From assembly GCF_001639065.2 (NCBI RefSeq), contig NZ_LQXO02000005.1:310001-374000 (forward strand): a stretch of DNA of 64,000 nucleotides, written 5' to 3'. Below the pieces are notes generated by a model, which had not been told where the DNA came from, did not search any database, and was given only the letters and a program-made list of their open reading frames with translations. The translations under genes and the position numbers were made by a program. Of this stretch, positions 9,419-17,524 are shown in pieces. This stretch comes from Vibrio barjaei. Its GTDB lineage: Bacteria > Pseudomonadota > Gammaproteobacteria > Enterobacterales > Vibrionaceae. The number at the start of each line of letters is the position of its first letter. The stretch's first letter is position 1.

Positions 9419-9447
9419 ATTATACTGATTAGGGTCTTTACTCAACA
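9419..9447 (-). promoter_or_regulatory. Candidate sigma-70 promoter of avcD
   Basis: On the reverse strand TGTTGA (9447-9442) and a consensus TATAAT (9424-9419) are separated by 17 bases. Transcription would begin about 75 bases before the avcD start codon. Confidence 0.5.
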
Positions 9448-9578
9448 GTTTGCACCGTATTGGTGATGCGAGGCACAGTGATTAATAGATCTGATGATAT
9501 TCTTAAAGACGGTCGTGATGAGCTAAGTCTGTTTATTGTAAGCACAACGTGTGGGTAATTTAGATAATAGTCGATTGT

Positions 9579-9634
9579 GTAAGCAGTAGGCTCGAAACGG
9601 GCGTCGTGTTTTCGAGTTAACAATCAGAGCTTAC
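9579..9634 (-). ncRNA. Nested stem-loop upstream of avcD, candidate AvcI-like antitoxin RNA
   Basis: Within the 359-bp gap between avcD and the next gene, two stems nest. The outer arms are GTAAGC (9579-9584) and GCTTAC (9629-9634); the inner arms are CTCGAAA (9591-9597) and TTTCGAG (9610-9616). A 61-codon ORF across the same stretch has no convincing ribosome site and looks spurious. In V. cholerae the AvcI RNA is encoded upstream of avcD in the same direction, and this is the only strongly structured piece in the matching position. The exact ends of any transcript cannot be read from the sequence. Confidence 0.4.
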
Positions 9635-9644
9635 TTAATCACAC

Positions 9645-9670
9645 AAAGGCGCACCAATTGGTTCGCCTTT
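9645..9670 (-). terminator. Long palindromic terminator after the T5orf172 gene pair
   Basis: A 26-bp near-perfect palindrome: AAAGGCG, then ACCAATTGGT, then CGCCTTT, with one mismatched pair. It lies 26 bases after the stop codon at 9697 and ends in only TTT, so termination may be moderate. The outer stem AAAGGCGAACC/GGTTCGCCTTT recurs in the terminator after gajB. Confidence 0.6.
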
Positions 9671-9696
9671 GCCAGTAAGAACATTGTGTCACTAAG

Positions 9697-10932
9697 TTAT
9701 GCTGCTATCTCATTTAGCTCGTAGTTACCTTCGTAGTTTTTCATTTCTTCCAGGACTTCATCTGCGGAAACAAAGAAGAACTCTTTCCTACCATTAACAA
9801 GGTTTACTCTTTGTTCGGCAAACCTTGTGTGCAAGAATCGCTCAAATGTTGGTGCATCTTCAGTAAATGCGAATGCGTGGACATCAAATAGTTCAGGTAC
9901 TGAAGCATCACCTAGCTCTTTTACTCGGTCATTTGGGTCTGCACGTCGTGTCATTCCTATCTTGACGATGCTATCGCCAAACGACAATTTATTTGATATC
10001 ACATACACATACCCAGCTCTTGTTTGCTGAGCTAGAGAAACTGCTCTTTTCTCTTTTTCACGAAGCTTTTCCAGTTCTTGCTTATGCAATTCATACAAAG
10101 CCTTTTGCTCTGAACTGCTGGATTCAAGTTTACTAAGTTCTTCAGCAACCAAGCGCTCCATAACTTGTCGTTCTTTCTCTGCTTTCTCCGCAGCAGCTTT
10201 TATTCGTTTTTCCTCACGTTCAGCTTCTCTTTGAATCTGAAGCTCTTGGCGTTCTTCATCCTTGAGTTCTTGCTTGAGCTGGGCGATCTCGTAACCCAAC
10301 CTTAGTTCCTTAATTTTCAGCTGCAAATATTCATTTTTTAGGTGTGTTTTAACTAAGTCTGCTGAAGAATTAATCTCCTCAAAGGTTTTTTGAGTGCGCT
10401 CTATAAGTCGGTTGATATTGTTCCAATCGACCAAGGCTGAAGCCGCTTTAAACTCGTTATCTAGGCATCGTAATCTTAATTTGATTTCTCTGTTAAACAG
10501 TTTTTTAGCCTCTGATTTTTTACCATTAACAGCGACGTTTTTGCCCATAGAGCAGATACATGCCCGTTTATCGCTAACGAGTTGTTTTATTGCCAACTTA
10601 GTCTCAGAGTATCTGCTCTCAAGACTTACTAGGTCACGTGACTGGGATAGGTTGGTGTAAGATATTGAGTCAGTCGTGCCGACACCAAGGTAGTAATGAG
10701 AGAGTTGTTTTTCACCTTCTTTCAGGAGGAACAGCTCTTTTTTATAACTCTCTTGTAGAGCTTGGTAGTTCTTTGCAATATCTGAGAGTAGTTGTTCTTT
10801 CTCAGTTACTGGGGCATAAACTTTCTCAATATCTTCATCTTGCAGTTGTAGTTCTTTCAGTGAAGAACGAGACCTTATTAATAAAACCAGTGAGAGCACA
10901 GTAAACGCAGCTAAGGCGATAGTAACGAACAT
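9697..10932 (-). CDS. Membrane-anchored coiled-coil protein with C-terminal T5orf172/GIY-YIG-like domain (copy 1)
   Basis: A 411-residue protein. One N-terminal membrane segment (FVTIALAAFTVLSLVLLI, residues 2-20) is followed by long coiled coils (about 25-300) and a C-terminal domain of about 90 residues with GYVYVISN, VKIGMTRR, RVKELGDASVP and KEFFFV. That pattern is the T5orf172 family, related to GIY-YIG nucleases (Y-x-Y, then a KIG-T-R segment). Start ATG 10932 has AAGGAG five bases upstream. The neighbour upstream (10942-12300) is a paralogue with the same layout, nine bases away. Proteins of this kind occur in phages and defence-rich islands; their role is not known to me. Confidence 0.72.
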   Translation of the reverse strand: MFVTIALAAFTVLSLVLLIRSRSSLKELQLQDEDIEKVYAPVTEKEQLLSDIAKNYQALQESYKKELFLLKEGEKQLSHYYLGVGTTDSISYTNLSQSRDLVSLESRYSETKLAIKQLVSDKRACICSMGKNVAVNGKKSEAKKLFNREIKLRLRCLDNEFKAASALVDWNNINRLIERTQKTFEEINSSADLVKTHLKNEYLQLKIKELRLGYEIAQLKQELKDEERQELQIQREAEREEKRIKAAAEKAEKERQVMERLVAEELSKLESSSSEQKALYELHKQELEKLREKEKRAVSLAQQTRAGYVYVISNKLSFGDSIVKIGMTRRADPNDRVKELGDASVPELFDVHAFAFTEDAPTFERFLHTRFAEQRVNLVNGRKEFFFVSADEVLEEMKNYEGNYELNEIAA

Positions 10933-10941
10933 AGACACTCC

Positions 10942-12300
10942 TTAAATTGACTGTGGTAACTGGTTAGAAGCGGAAGCTGTTTCCACTGTTTCTCGTTTGC
11001 GAGCTTCTCTGATTAGGTGGCTCTCACGATATTCTTTGGCTTCTACGTCGAAGTACCAATCGCATTCAACACTAAGTTCTTCCATTGCTGTTGCAACTTC
11101 TTGAGGAGTCACTCTGAAGAACTCTTTGCGATGATTTTCAATGTTCACCCGTGCCTTATTAAACTTGCGGTGAAGCTCTTTCTCTATTTTCGGCGCATTC
11201 TCTACAAAGGTTAAGGCATGCACATCAAATTTGAATGGCACACTGGCATCACCTAGCTCGTTGACTCGATCCATAGGCTCTAATCGGCGCGTCATTCCGA
11301 TTTTCAAGACACCTTCCCCAAAGCTACCGATGTTAGAGATTACATATATATAACCAGCTTTCGTAATTTGAGCTTGAGAGGTTGCGCGTTCAAACTTACT
11401 TTCTAGCTTTTCGATCTCTTTTTGCATTTTGGCGATCTTTTCTTCCATACCTAGAGCATCGGTACCGTGAAGTTCTTTCGCGAGTTTTTGTGCTTTCACA
11501 AGATCTGATTTTTTATAGTAAATCTCGTCTTCCAGATCGTCCGTATCACCTCCAGATTGCTTAGCCTGTTTAGCTTGCTCTCGCAGGAGTGCTTGTTGTT
11601 TCTTCTTTTCTTGTTTAATTTTCTCTTTGTGAAGCATCTCTTTATGCCAGATGGAGAGTTCTTCTACCTTTAAATTGAAGTATTCTTCTGAAATAGCCAC
11701 GTTTGCTGTTTCACCGAGCTTCTCCAATTGTTGTTCTAATCTGTCTAGTTTATTTAAGGCGGTGTCGAAGCTCGAGTGGCGCATTTTCTTTCGAATCATA
11801 TCGAACTCAGCATTAAATGCTTTGAGAAGAAGGCGTCGGTATGAAGTGACCATCTGCGCTCCTTTTGCTTTACTACCAAACCAATCCCAGTCTGAATAGG
11901 CACTTGTAGCTCGACCCGATTCAATAACCTGATACTGATGTTCAATGCAAGTGGCAATTTTATCTTTTAGTGACTGGCTGTCATCAAACTTGTAAGCGGG
12001 TGGAAAGAGGCCGACGTTAATGTATTTCATTTGCTCTTTGTTTTTAGTTGCTTCGTCTTTAAGCCTTGAGTAGATAGGCCTTCCATACTCAATTTTTGTT
12101 TCAACGTCGCTAATTTGATTATTCAAATCTTGAACCAATTCCTCGACGGACTTTTCAGCTAGAGCTTTCTGCTTTTTATCAATATCTTCCAGAAGACTTT
12201 TATGCTTTTTCTTTGTAGAGCGAGTGGATAACAAGAAGGTTAGCGTCAGCAATGCTAGTACGATCCATACTAACTGGTAGGATTCAGCAGTTTCAGGCAT
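10942..12300 (-). CDS. Membrane-anchored coiled-coil protein with C-terminal T5orf172/GIY-YIG-like domain (copy 2)
   Basis: A 452-residue paralogue of the next gene. A membrane segment (LVWIVLALLTLTFLLS) lies at about residues 8-24, followed by charged coiled coil, and the T5orf172-type domain runs from about 330 to 420 (GYIYVISN, LKIGMTRR, RVNELGDASVPFKFDVHAL, HRKEFFRV). A C-terminal extension of about 35 residues is absent from copy 1. I chose ATG 12300 rather than an in-frame ATG at 12354 because AAGGAA stands just upstream and the membrane segment then sits at the normal distance from the N-terminus. The two genes form a tight pair and would place two related nuclease-like domains at the inner membrane. 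Confidence 0.72.
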   Translation of the reverse strand: MPETAESYQLVWIVLALLTLTFLLSTRSTKKKHKSLLEDIDKKQKALAEKSVEELVQDLNNQISDVETKIEYGRPIYSRLKDEATKNKEQMKYINVGLFPPAYKFDDSQSLKDKIATCIEHQYQVIESGRATSAYSDWDWFGSKAKGAQMVTSYRRLLLKAFNAEFDMIRKKMRHSSFDTALNKLDRLEQQLEKLGETANVAISEEYFNLKVEELSIWHKEMLHKEKIKQEKKKQQALLREQAKQAKQSGGDTDDLEDEIYYKKSDLVKAQKLAKELHGTDALGMEEKIAKMQKEIEKLESKFERATSQAQITKAGYIYVISNIGSFGEGVLKIGMTRRLEPMDRVNELGDASVPFKFDVHALTFVENAPKIEKELHRKFNKARVNIENHRKEFFRVTPQEVATAMEELSVECDWYFDVEAKEYRESHLIREARKRETVETASASNQLPQSI

Positions 12301-12487
12301 TGATATTCCTTTTGTAAATGTTAAAGCGTGCAAATGCAATGATACCCATTGCATAATTATGGTTAATCATACTTTATATTATGAGAAGGATCTAAGGAAC
12401 CTGTATGTGGCTCATTGTACAGGTTTAGGTCGGAAGGGAATTGTGCTTACGTTTGCATTTGGAAGCCTAGCAAAGCGTAAAAGTTGT

Positions 12488-12976
12488 TTATTCTCTAGGA
12501 AGTTGCACTAGCTTGGCTTTGATCATTCTTTCATCTGAGTTCAACCAGTCCTCAACGAACACCTCAAACAAAGGGTCATCAATCAAGTCACAGGGTTTGG
12601 CGGTTACGTATTTATGACTTCGCGCTTCTGTTGAGACTAATCTCTCGTAGCCTTCTAAGTCTCCTTTATCTAAGTATTTAGAAACTAATGCTGGTGGAGC
12701 AACAGCTCGCTCCACCAATACCGATTTCTCGGAGATCATCCAAAGTAGAATATCAGTGTCGTCTCGGCCTTCTCGCATGAGGCTAAGATTGTTTTTGAGA
12801 TTATCTATAAGATTAAAATGCTCATCGAACTGAAAGGACGGGTAGTACCTCCAGCCGTTCACATTGATACAAAGAGCGTCGTGCTGCTCTTCGGGTAATT
12901 CCTCATGAGAAATGAGTTCTAGGCCGTTGAGAAGCGAGACAATAGCTTTTAATCGCTTAGTTTCGAGCTTTTTCAT
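12488..12976 (-). CDS. Hypothetical protein at the end of the tns operon (paralogue of next gene)
   Basis: A 162-residue protein with GAGGAG upstream of ATG 12976. It aligns along most of its length with the 197-residue product of 13018-13611. Both have a NxWRYYP..QFDE / NNTRLYPREQFDE segment, a middle LLWMISE / VKWFFTE segment, and a YVTAKPCDLI / YVTTSPASLL segment followed by a hydrophobic F/W helix. It lies 41 bases after that gene in the same direction, so it is probably the seventh gene of the tns operon. The Y-P-x-x-Q-F ... W segment loosely recalls toxin-binding antitoxin folds of the MbcA/ParS kind, but that is a weak impression. No function is recognised. Confidence 0.6.
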   Translation of the reverse strand: MKKLETKRLKAIVSLLNGLELISHEELPEEQHDALCINVNGWRYYPSFQFDEHFNLIDNLKNNLSLMREGRDDTDILLWMISEKSVLVERAVAPPALVSKYLDKGDLEGYERLVSTEARSHKYVTAKPCDLIDDPLFEVFVEDWLNSDERMIKAKLVQLPRE

Positions 12977-13017
12977 CAGAACTCCTCACAGCGATCATTG
13001 CGTTGGTCATCATACGG

Positions 13018-13611
13018 TTAATTTTCGTCGGTTGAGTCTTGGTCATTTTCCAATTTGTTACATTCAGCGATAACTTCTCGGTGACGTCTTTGTTTTTCTT
13101 TGTTTTCTTCTTTTTCTGCTTCAATACGCCTCATGTCTGAATACCACACAAGCCATTCATTCAATGTTATAGATTTGCTCTCAACAGCGATTTGATTAAA
13201 TGTGAGCATGTAATCACAGAACATGTTGAACACTTTCGCTTCATCGTCTCTTCTTAAGAGTGATGCAGGGCTAGTTGTGACATAGTTACGACTTTGCTCA
13301 AACAACTTTTCGGCTTTCATGTATTGTTTCATGCGTGCCTTGAGGAAAACTGGGCGCCTAGCAGGTACTTTGTAATCCCAAATTTGATAAGTTCTTTCAG
13401 TAAAGAACCACTTAACTGAGTTTTCTTGTTTGATGATCTTAATCAGGTTAAGACGTGGTGCTAGGTACGGATGAATGTCTCCATTTTCATCAAACTGCTC
13501 TCTCGGATAGAGCCTTGTATTATTAAGAGTCACAAACATCGCGATGTCACGTAAGTGAGGTTTGACTTCGTGTGCTTCGAAAATTTGTTTGAATGTACCG
13601 AGAAATTTCAT
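13018..13611 (-). CDS. Hypothetical protein directly after tnsD
   Basis: A 197-residue protein that starts 11 bases after the tnsD stop, with AGGAAC upstream of ATG 13611. It has the YPREQFDENGD and YVTTSPASLL segments shared with the following gene, and an extra lysine/glutamate-rich helical tail (residues about 155-197). Position alone suggests it belongs to the transposition operon, where classical Tn7 has tnsE, but it is much shorter than TnsE (about 540 residues) and shows no resemblance to it. Function unknown. Confidence 0.6.
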   Translation of the reverse strand: MKFLGTFKQIFEAHEVKPHLRDIAMFVTLNNTRLYPREQFDENGDIHPYLAPRLNLIKIIKQENSVKWFFTERTYQIWDYKVPARRPVFLKARMKQYMKAEKLFEQSRNYVTTSPASLLRRDDEAKVFNMFCDYMLTFNQIAVESKSITLNEWLVWYSDMRRIEAEKEENKEKQRRHREVIAECNKLENDQDSTDEN

Positions 13612-13622
13612 AGTAATTGTTC

Positions 13623-15206
13623 CTAATTTTTGGATTTTGAGACGATTTCTTCTGCTTGCCCAATCGAAACGGGGAGGCGTTTTCTGTTTTTGATTAATGA
13701 GTGTTGTGAGTCCACCTGTCTTTCGACGTCTGACACCGAAGTTGCCTTCTTTACGTGTTGCTTAATTTGTTTAGCCAGCTTTTTATCTGCCAGATTCCAA
13801 TCAATAGATTGATGGTACTTAGCAGGCTCTCGTTTTGGTAAGTGCTGGTTTAGCCAGTCCTTGTCATATCGAAATAGCCACATGTAGCAACTGCTCGAAT
13901 GTTTAATCTCTGTCCTAGTTAATGTTGGATTCTGGGAAATGATCTTCTGGAGTGTTTGACGATATTGATGTCGTTTTTGGCAGAACCAGAGTCGTTTTCT
14001 CCATGCGGATAATCCTGACATCGCATTTATTTGCTGTTCTACAGTACCAACGCTAACACCGCATAATTTGGCGATATCTCGTCTATGAATCCCGCGAAAA
14101 GCGAGTCTCAATATTTGGTCGACTAATGCATCGTTGAGTCTTTTAAATCGATGCTTGATTGTCACCCCATTGCGCTGCGCCATGGCTGCCAGAAAGCCAA
14201 CCGAACATCCTGTCGCCTTGGCGACAGAACGAAGCGAGTTTCCTGAGGCCAACTCGGATAGACAGACACGAGGCTTATGAGATTCCCGACTACAATAGTT
14301 CGAGACCTGAGAAGTTTGTCGAAAGTAACACTTGGCGTTCTTCGCAAAGAAAGCACCAACCAATGCATGCTGTATGTAATGGTTGTAGTGGTCGTTTAGG
14401 AGAAGGCACCTTAAGAAATTGAATTTATATAGCTTCGAAGGCAGTAGCTTTGCACCAGTAAATAGAGGAGCCCAAAAGTCTTGTAGACGATTGACGGCTT
14501 CTGATTGCCTGATCTGTCCTTTCGGAGTTAACAAATGGGTCTTAATCATCCAAGATGAGTGAGAGGGTGTAGCAATATGCTCGTATCGACGTTCGCATTC
14601 ATAGCGATGCCAACTACTGATGAATTGCGATAACCTCAACGCTCGTTCTAAACAAAGATCAGAACCATGGAAACATCTATCGTAAGGTGTTGGTGGTAGT
14701 TCGATGCGTTTGTTAAGGCCATCGGCATCTGTCGGTGCATATTGCAGCCAACAAGCATGCTTTGGACAAACGAACATACCGCAATACTGATGTACGGTAC
14801 GCCAAACACCATGCCCCCATTTCAATGTGTCTTCCTCAAGGCATTGCGGACAGAACTTTAGTGCGCTGCTAAACCTTAACCGAGAAGAAGTAGTACGTGA
14901 TAAGACCGCGATGTGACTGCCATCATTGCTCAACAGGTGCAATCTAAGTCTTGCTTTGCTTTTGTTATCTTGAAGGCAAGCGCCGACAACAGGGAAACAA
15001 GTACTGTTAAACAACAACCTTTCTGCATCTATTGAAGTCTGTTTGGCAACTTGTTCGAGCATGCAAGGAAGCTGGGGGTTAATGCGAACATCTGTGCGCC
15101 CTAGGAGAGCTCGGTTTTTTTCGCGTAGCGAGCGTCTTGGTGAGGCTGCGTGGTGTCGCGCAACAAGGCTATAAAAGGCTTCACCAGCTATTTCGTGCAG
15201 GTACAT
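13623..15206 (-). CDS. tnsD: TnsD-type target selector (long TniQ-family protein)
   Basis: A 527-residue TniQ-family protein. The N-terminus reads LHEIAGEAFYSLVARHH, the usual TniQ opening (x-x-G-E-x-x-x-S-x-x-x-R). Zinc-binding cysteines and histidines follow (CPQCLEEDTLKWGHGVWRTVHQ, then FVCPKH). The C-terminal half holds HTH-like segments (AKATGCSVGFLAAMAQRNGV and DIAKLCGVSVGTVEQQIN) as in Tn7 TnsD, which binds a fixed attachment site and recruits TnsC. ATG 15206 is preferred over TTG 15230: it lies just after the stop of the preceding gene and has AGGACAG upstream. If the transposon end is placed correctly, its recognised site would be the 3' end of gcvP. Confidence 0.82.
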   Translation of the reverse strand: MYLHEIAGEAFYSLVARHHAASPRRSLREKNRALLGRTDVRINPQLPCMLEQVAKQTSIDAERLLFNSTCFPVVGACLQDNKSKARLRLHLLSNDGSHIAVLSRTTSSRLRFSSALKFCPQCLEEDTLKWGHGVWRTVHQYCGMFVCPKHACWLQYAPTDADGLNKRIELPPTPYDRCFHGSDLCLERALRLSQFISSWHRYECERRYEHIATPSHSSWMIKTHLLTPKGQIRQSEAVNRLQDFWAPLFTGAKLLPSKLYKFNFLRCLLLNDHYNHYIQHALVGAFFAKNAKCYFRQTSQVSNYCSRESHKPRVCLSELASGNSLRSVAKATGCSVGFLAAMAQRNGVTIKHRFKRLNDALVDQILRLAFRGIHRRDIAKLCGVSVGTVEQQINAMSGLSAWRKRLWFCQKRHQYRQTLQKIISQNPTLTRTEIKHSSSCYMWLFRYDKDWLNQHLPKREPAKYHQSIDWNLADKKLAKQIKQHVKKATSVSDVERQVDSQHSLIKNRKRLPVSIGQAEEIVSKSKN

Positions 15207-15210
15207 AAGT

Positions 15211-16125
15211 CTATAACTGTCCTGTAGCAACCAGCATGAGAATGTAGATCAGTGGTGGACTAAATCTGTTTGTTGAAGTCGATAAAAATAAGCGTGTAGT
15301 CCTCATAGTGGGAGAAATTATGTGATCATTTACCTTCCTCGTGTTCGAGAAGTACTGCTCTAGAGCGCCTTTCCCTAGAGTCACGAAAATCTCTTTGTAC
15401 CAATCGCCACAAGCTTTCTTAAAAGCCAACGTTTCAGTTTGCTCAAGCGTAAATCCGATGTGTGCCAACGTATTTTGTTGCACTGATTCAAGGCATAGGG
15501 TGAGCGTTTGATCATTTAACGCCAACATAAGCTGTTCAACTTTTAGCATTGTTTCATCATAGTACGCTCCCTGACTTGTCATGCTGGAACCACAGCTCGG
15601 ACAGATTAATGCTGGGGTTTGCATTCGACTAAGATTCTTTACAGTGTAAGTGCATGAAGAACAGCTATTAATGAGCCTCGTTCCGTGTTTGTAGCAGTGA
15701 AAAACACCCTGTAGTTGGTGCTGTTGGTGAAAATATGAAATACCAACAGTATCTAAGTCTTCAGAAATACAGTCTTTGCAGTAACGCCAAAAACGATTAT
15801 GTACCGTTTGGGATTGTGTGAAGTCGATGTAATATGGCTTTCCTTTCAAAAACAATGGTAGCTCGCGTTTCTCTCGCTCGTTGAGGAAAGACTCGATGAC
15901 GTTACCGTGCATATGCATTTGCCAAATCGAACGATTGTCATCATTAAGAATATTCATCAGTATGGCGTCTAGGTCAGACATGACTGTAACTGGCGACGCA
16001 CTGAAATTTGCCAGCCCTACACGTTTTGCTGAAGTAGCAAAAGTGCCAAAAGGGGACATAGTATGAACTCGGCTAAGGAAGCTTCTTAGGTGTTCGTTCG
16101 GTAGCAGGTACAAGATGTTATTCAT
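15211..16125 (-). CDS. tniQ: Short TniQ-family protein
   Basis: A 304-residue TniQ protein, much shorter than the TnsD encoded next to it. The N-terminus (LLPNEHLRSFLSRVHTMSPF) fits the family's opening helix, and zinc-ligand clusters follow: YCKDC, FHCYKH, CSSC and ICPSCGSS. It lacks the C-terminal DNA-binding repeats of TnsD. Short TniQ proteins act as adaptors between TnsC and a separate targeting partner, for example Cascade in CRISPR-associated transposons; no such partner is encoded here. The start overlaps tnsC by eight bases and the stop lies just before tnsD, so it is inside the tns operon. Confidence 0.8.
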   Translation of the reverse strand: MNNILYLLPNEHLRSFLSRVHTMSPFGTFATSAKRVGLANFSASPVTVMSDLDAILMNILNDDNRSIWQMHMHGNVIESFLNEREKRELPLFLKGKPYYIDFTQSQTVHNRFWRYCKDCISEDLDTVGISYFHQQHQLQGVFHCYKHGTRLINSCSSCTYTVKNLSRMQTPALICPSCGSSMTSQGAYYDETMLKVEQLMLALNDQTLTLCLESVQQNTLAHIGFTLEQTETLAFKKACGDWYKEIFVTLGKGALEQYFSNTRKVNDHIISPTMRTTRLFLSTSTNRFSPPLIYILMLVATGQL

Positions 16126-17524
16126 ACTTTCTAGCCTGCGCTAGTAAGGCTTCAGGAGTTAAGCTCTCTAGCATTTCTTGGTCTTTCTCAGTAAGGCTTA
16201 CGGCAGAACGAGAGCTTCTTGGGGATTGCTTACAGACTTGGTTGCCGTCAATATTTGAGCCACTTTCTGAAAACAAATCCTGTTGAACCGAGTGCAATTG
16301 AGATAAAGGATTGCAATCCTCATATTTATAAAACTGACCTCGCTTTAGTGCCGTTAATGCGCCTGAGACCAAGAGAAATTGCTCTTTAAATACATGGTCT
16401 AGAGCAGCCATGCTTAGGTCTTGATTGTTTGGTGTTAGATAAGTCAGATAAGACAATGTGGCCTTTATTAGGCTGCTTGCGATAGCAGGGATCCCTGCTG
16501 ATAAGTAGTGAACATGGCGCGTTAGAGTATCAATGTCAGTTGTCTGATTTTTAAGTAATTGTGTCGGGCACATTTGCTTAATGAAGCGTTTCCAAAACGA
16601 GCTTTCAACATCACATTGCTCTAAGATTAGCGACCCTGTCTTTCCAATTCGCCTAGCGGCAGTCATCTCTTTAGAAAACAGATTGAGTGTTGATAGTGTC
16701 CCGACGAGTAATAGTGGTACACCAACCTTGTTAAACAACTCTTCCACGAACTTTAGTGTGGCGTTCTCATTGTTACCAACTTTCTCGTACTGTCGAGTTT
16801 CAGATAGGTTCTGAGCTTCATCTAGAACAATAATCCCAACACCATGGATGAGTAGCGCCTTACGAACCGCAATCATGAGCGCCGTAACTGAGCTTTTCTG
16901 ATGTGACTCATAATAATTCTCACCAGTTACCGAATCGATGGACTCAAGAATCCTCCAGAGTAGTGCACGCTGCCCGCGGGCTGTTGGGATATCGATCTTA
17001 AGCCAGACAATTTGTTCGTAGATGAACCTTTGTCCTTGGTACTCTTGATGTGAAATGACTTGAGGAATGGCAGACAAGATGCTTTCTACCATCGCTGACT
17101 TTCCGCGACCTGATAGACCTGCTACCAAAAAACTCTGCTGATTTGCGGTTTGCTTTAGAATGCGCTCTTGCCCTTCAGGTATTTCAATAGAGTCGGCAAA
17201 TTGCAATTGTTTAATATCGCCATACACCAAAGGGTTGCGATAGATATAGCCTCGCTCAATCATGCGAAATACGGTGTCATAAAGGCGTGGGGCTTCATCC
17301 TGAACAACATAGCACTCAGATAGGTTATCAATGAATGTTCTGGTGTAGTAACCATGATGCTCAGTAGGGAGCGAACTGACATCAATCATCATGTCAGGAG
17401 ATAGTGTTGTTGCCTGGATAAATTGTTTAGGTAGCAATGGCATTCCAAGCGCTTCAATCAGAGGATTTTGTGCCATCTGAGAGTTAGGGTGAGGTATATA
17501 ATTAGCTATCATCTTGTTCATCAT
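16118..17524 (-). CDS. tnsC: TnsC-like AAA+ transposition regulator
   Basis: A protein of about 468 residues with a Walker A GLSGRGKS (near residue 138) and Walker B GIIVLDEAQNLSE (near 233), the latter typical of TnsC/TniB ATPases. TnsC polymerises on target DNA, links TniQ/TnsD to the TnsAB transposase, and imposes target immunity. The N-terminal extension and a C-terminal tail rich in S/R/K probably contact TnsD and TnsA/B. The start is uncertain: TTG 17533 and ATG 17524, 17521 and 17512 all lie inside the end of tnsB, so translation is coupled. Confidence 0.85.
   Translation of the reverse strand: MMNKMIANYIPHPNSQMAQNPLIEALGMPLLPKQFIQATTLSPDMMIDVSSLPTEHHGYYTRTFIDNLSECYVVQDEAPRLYDTVFRMIERGYIYRNPLVYGDIKQLQFADSIEIPEGQERILKQTANQQSFLVAGLSGRGKSAMVESILSAIPQVISHQEYQGQRFIYEQIVWLKIDIPTARGQRALLWRILESIDSVTGENYYESHQKSSVTALMIAVRKALLIHGVGIIVLDEAQNLSETRQYEKVGNNENATLKFVEELFNKVGVPLLLVGTLSTLNLFSKEMTAARRIGKTGSLILEQCDVESSFWKRFIKQMCPTQLLKNQTTDIDTLTRHVHYLSAGIPAIASSLIKATLSYLTYLTPNNQDLSMAALDHVFKEQFLLVSGALTALKRGQFYKYEDCNPLSQLHSVQQDLFSESGSNIDGNQVCKQSPRSSRSAVSLTEKDQEMLESLTPEALLAQARKYE

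Noticed and set aside
9438..9623. 61-codon reverse-strand ORF upstream of avcD as a protein gene
   Set aside because: No convincing ribosome site and no protein-like composition; it overlaps the nested stems that suggest an RNA instead.
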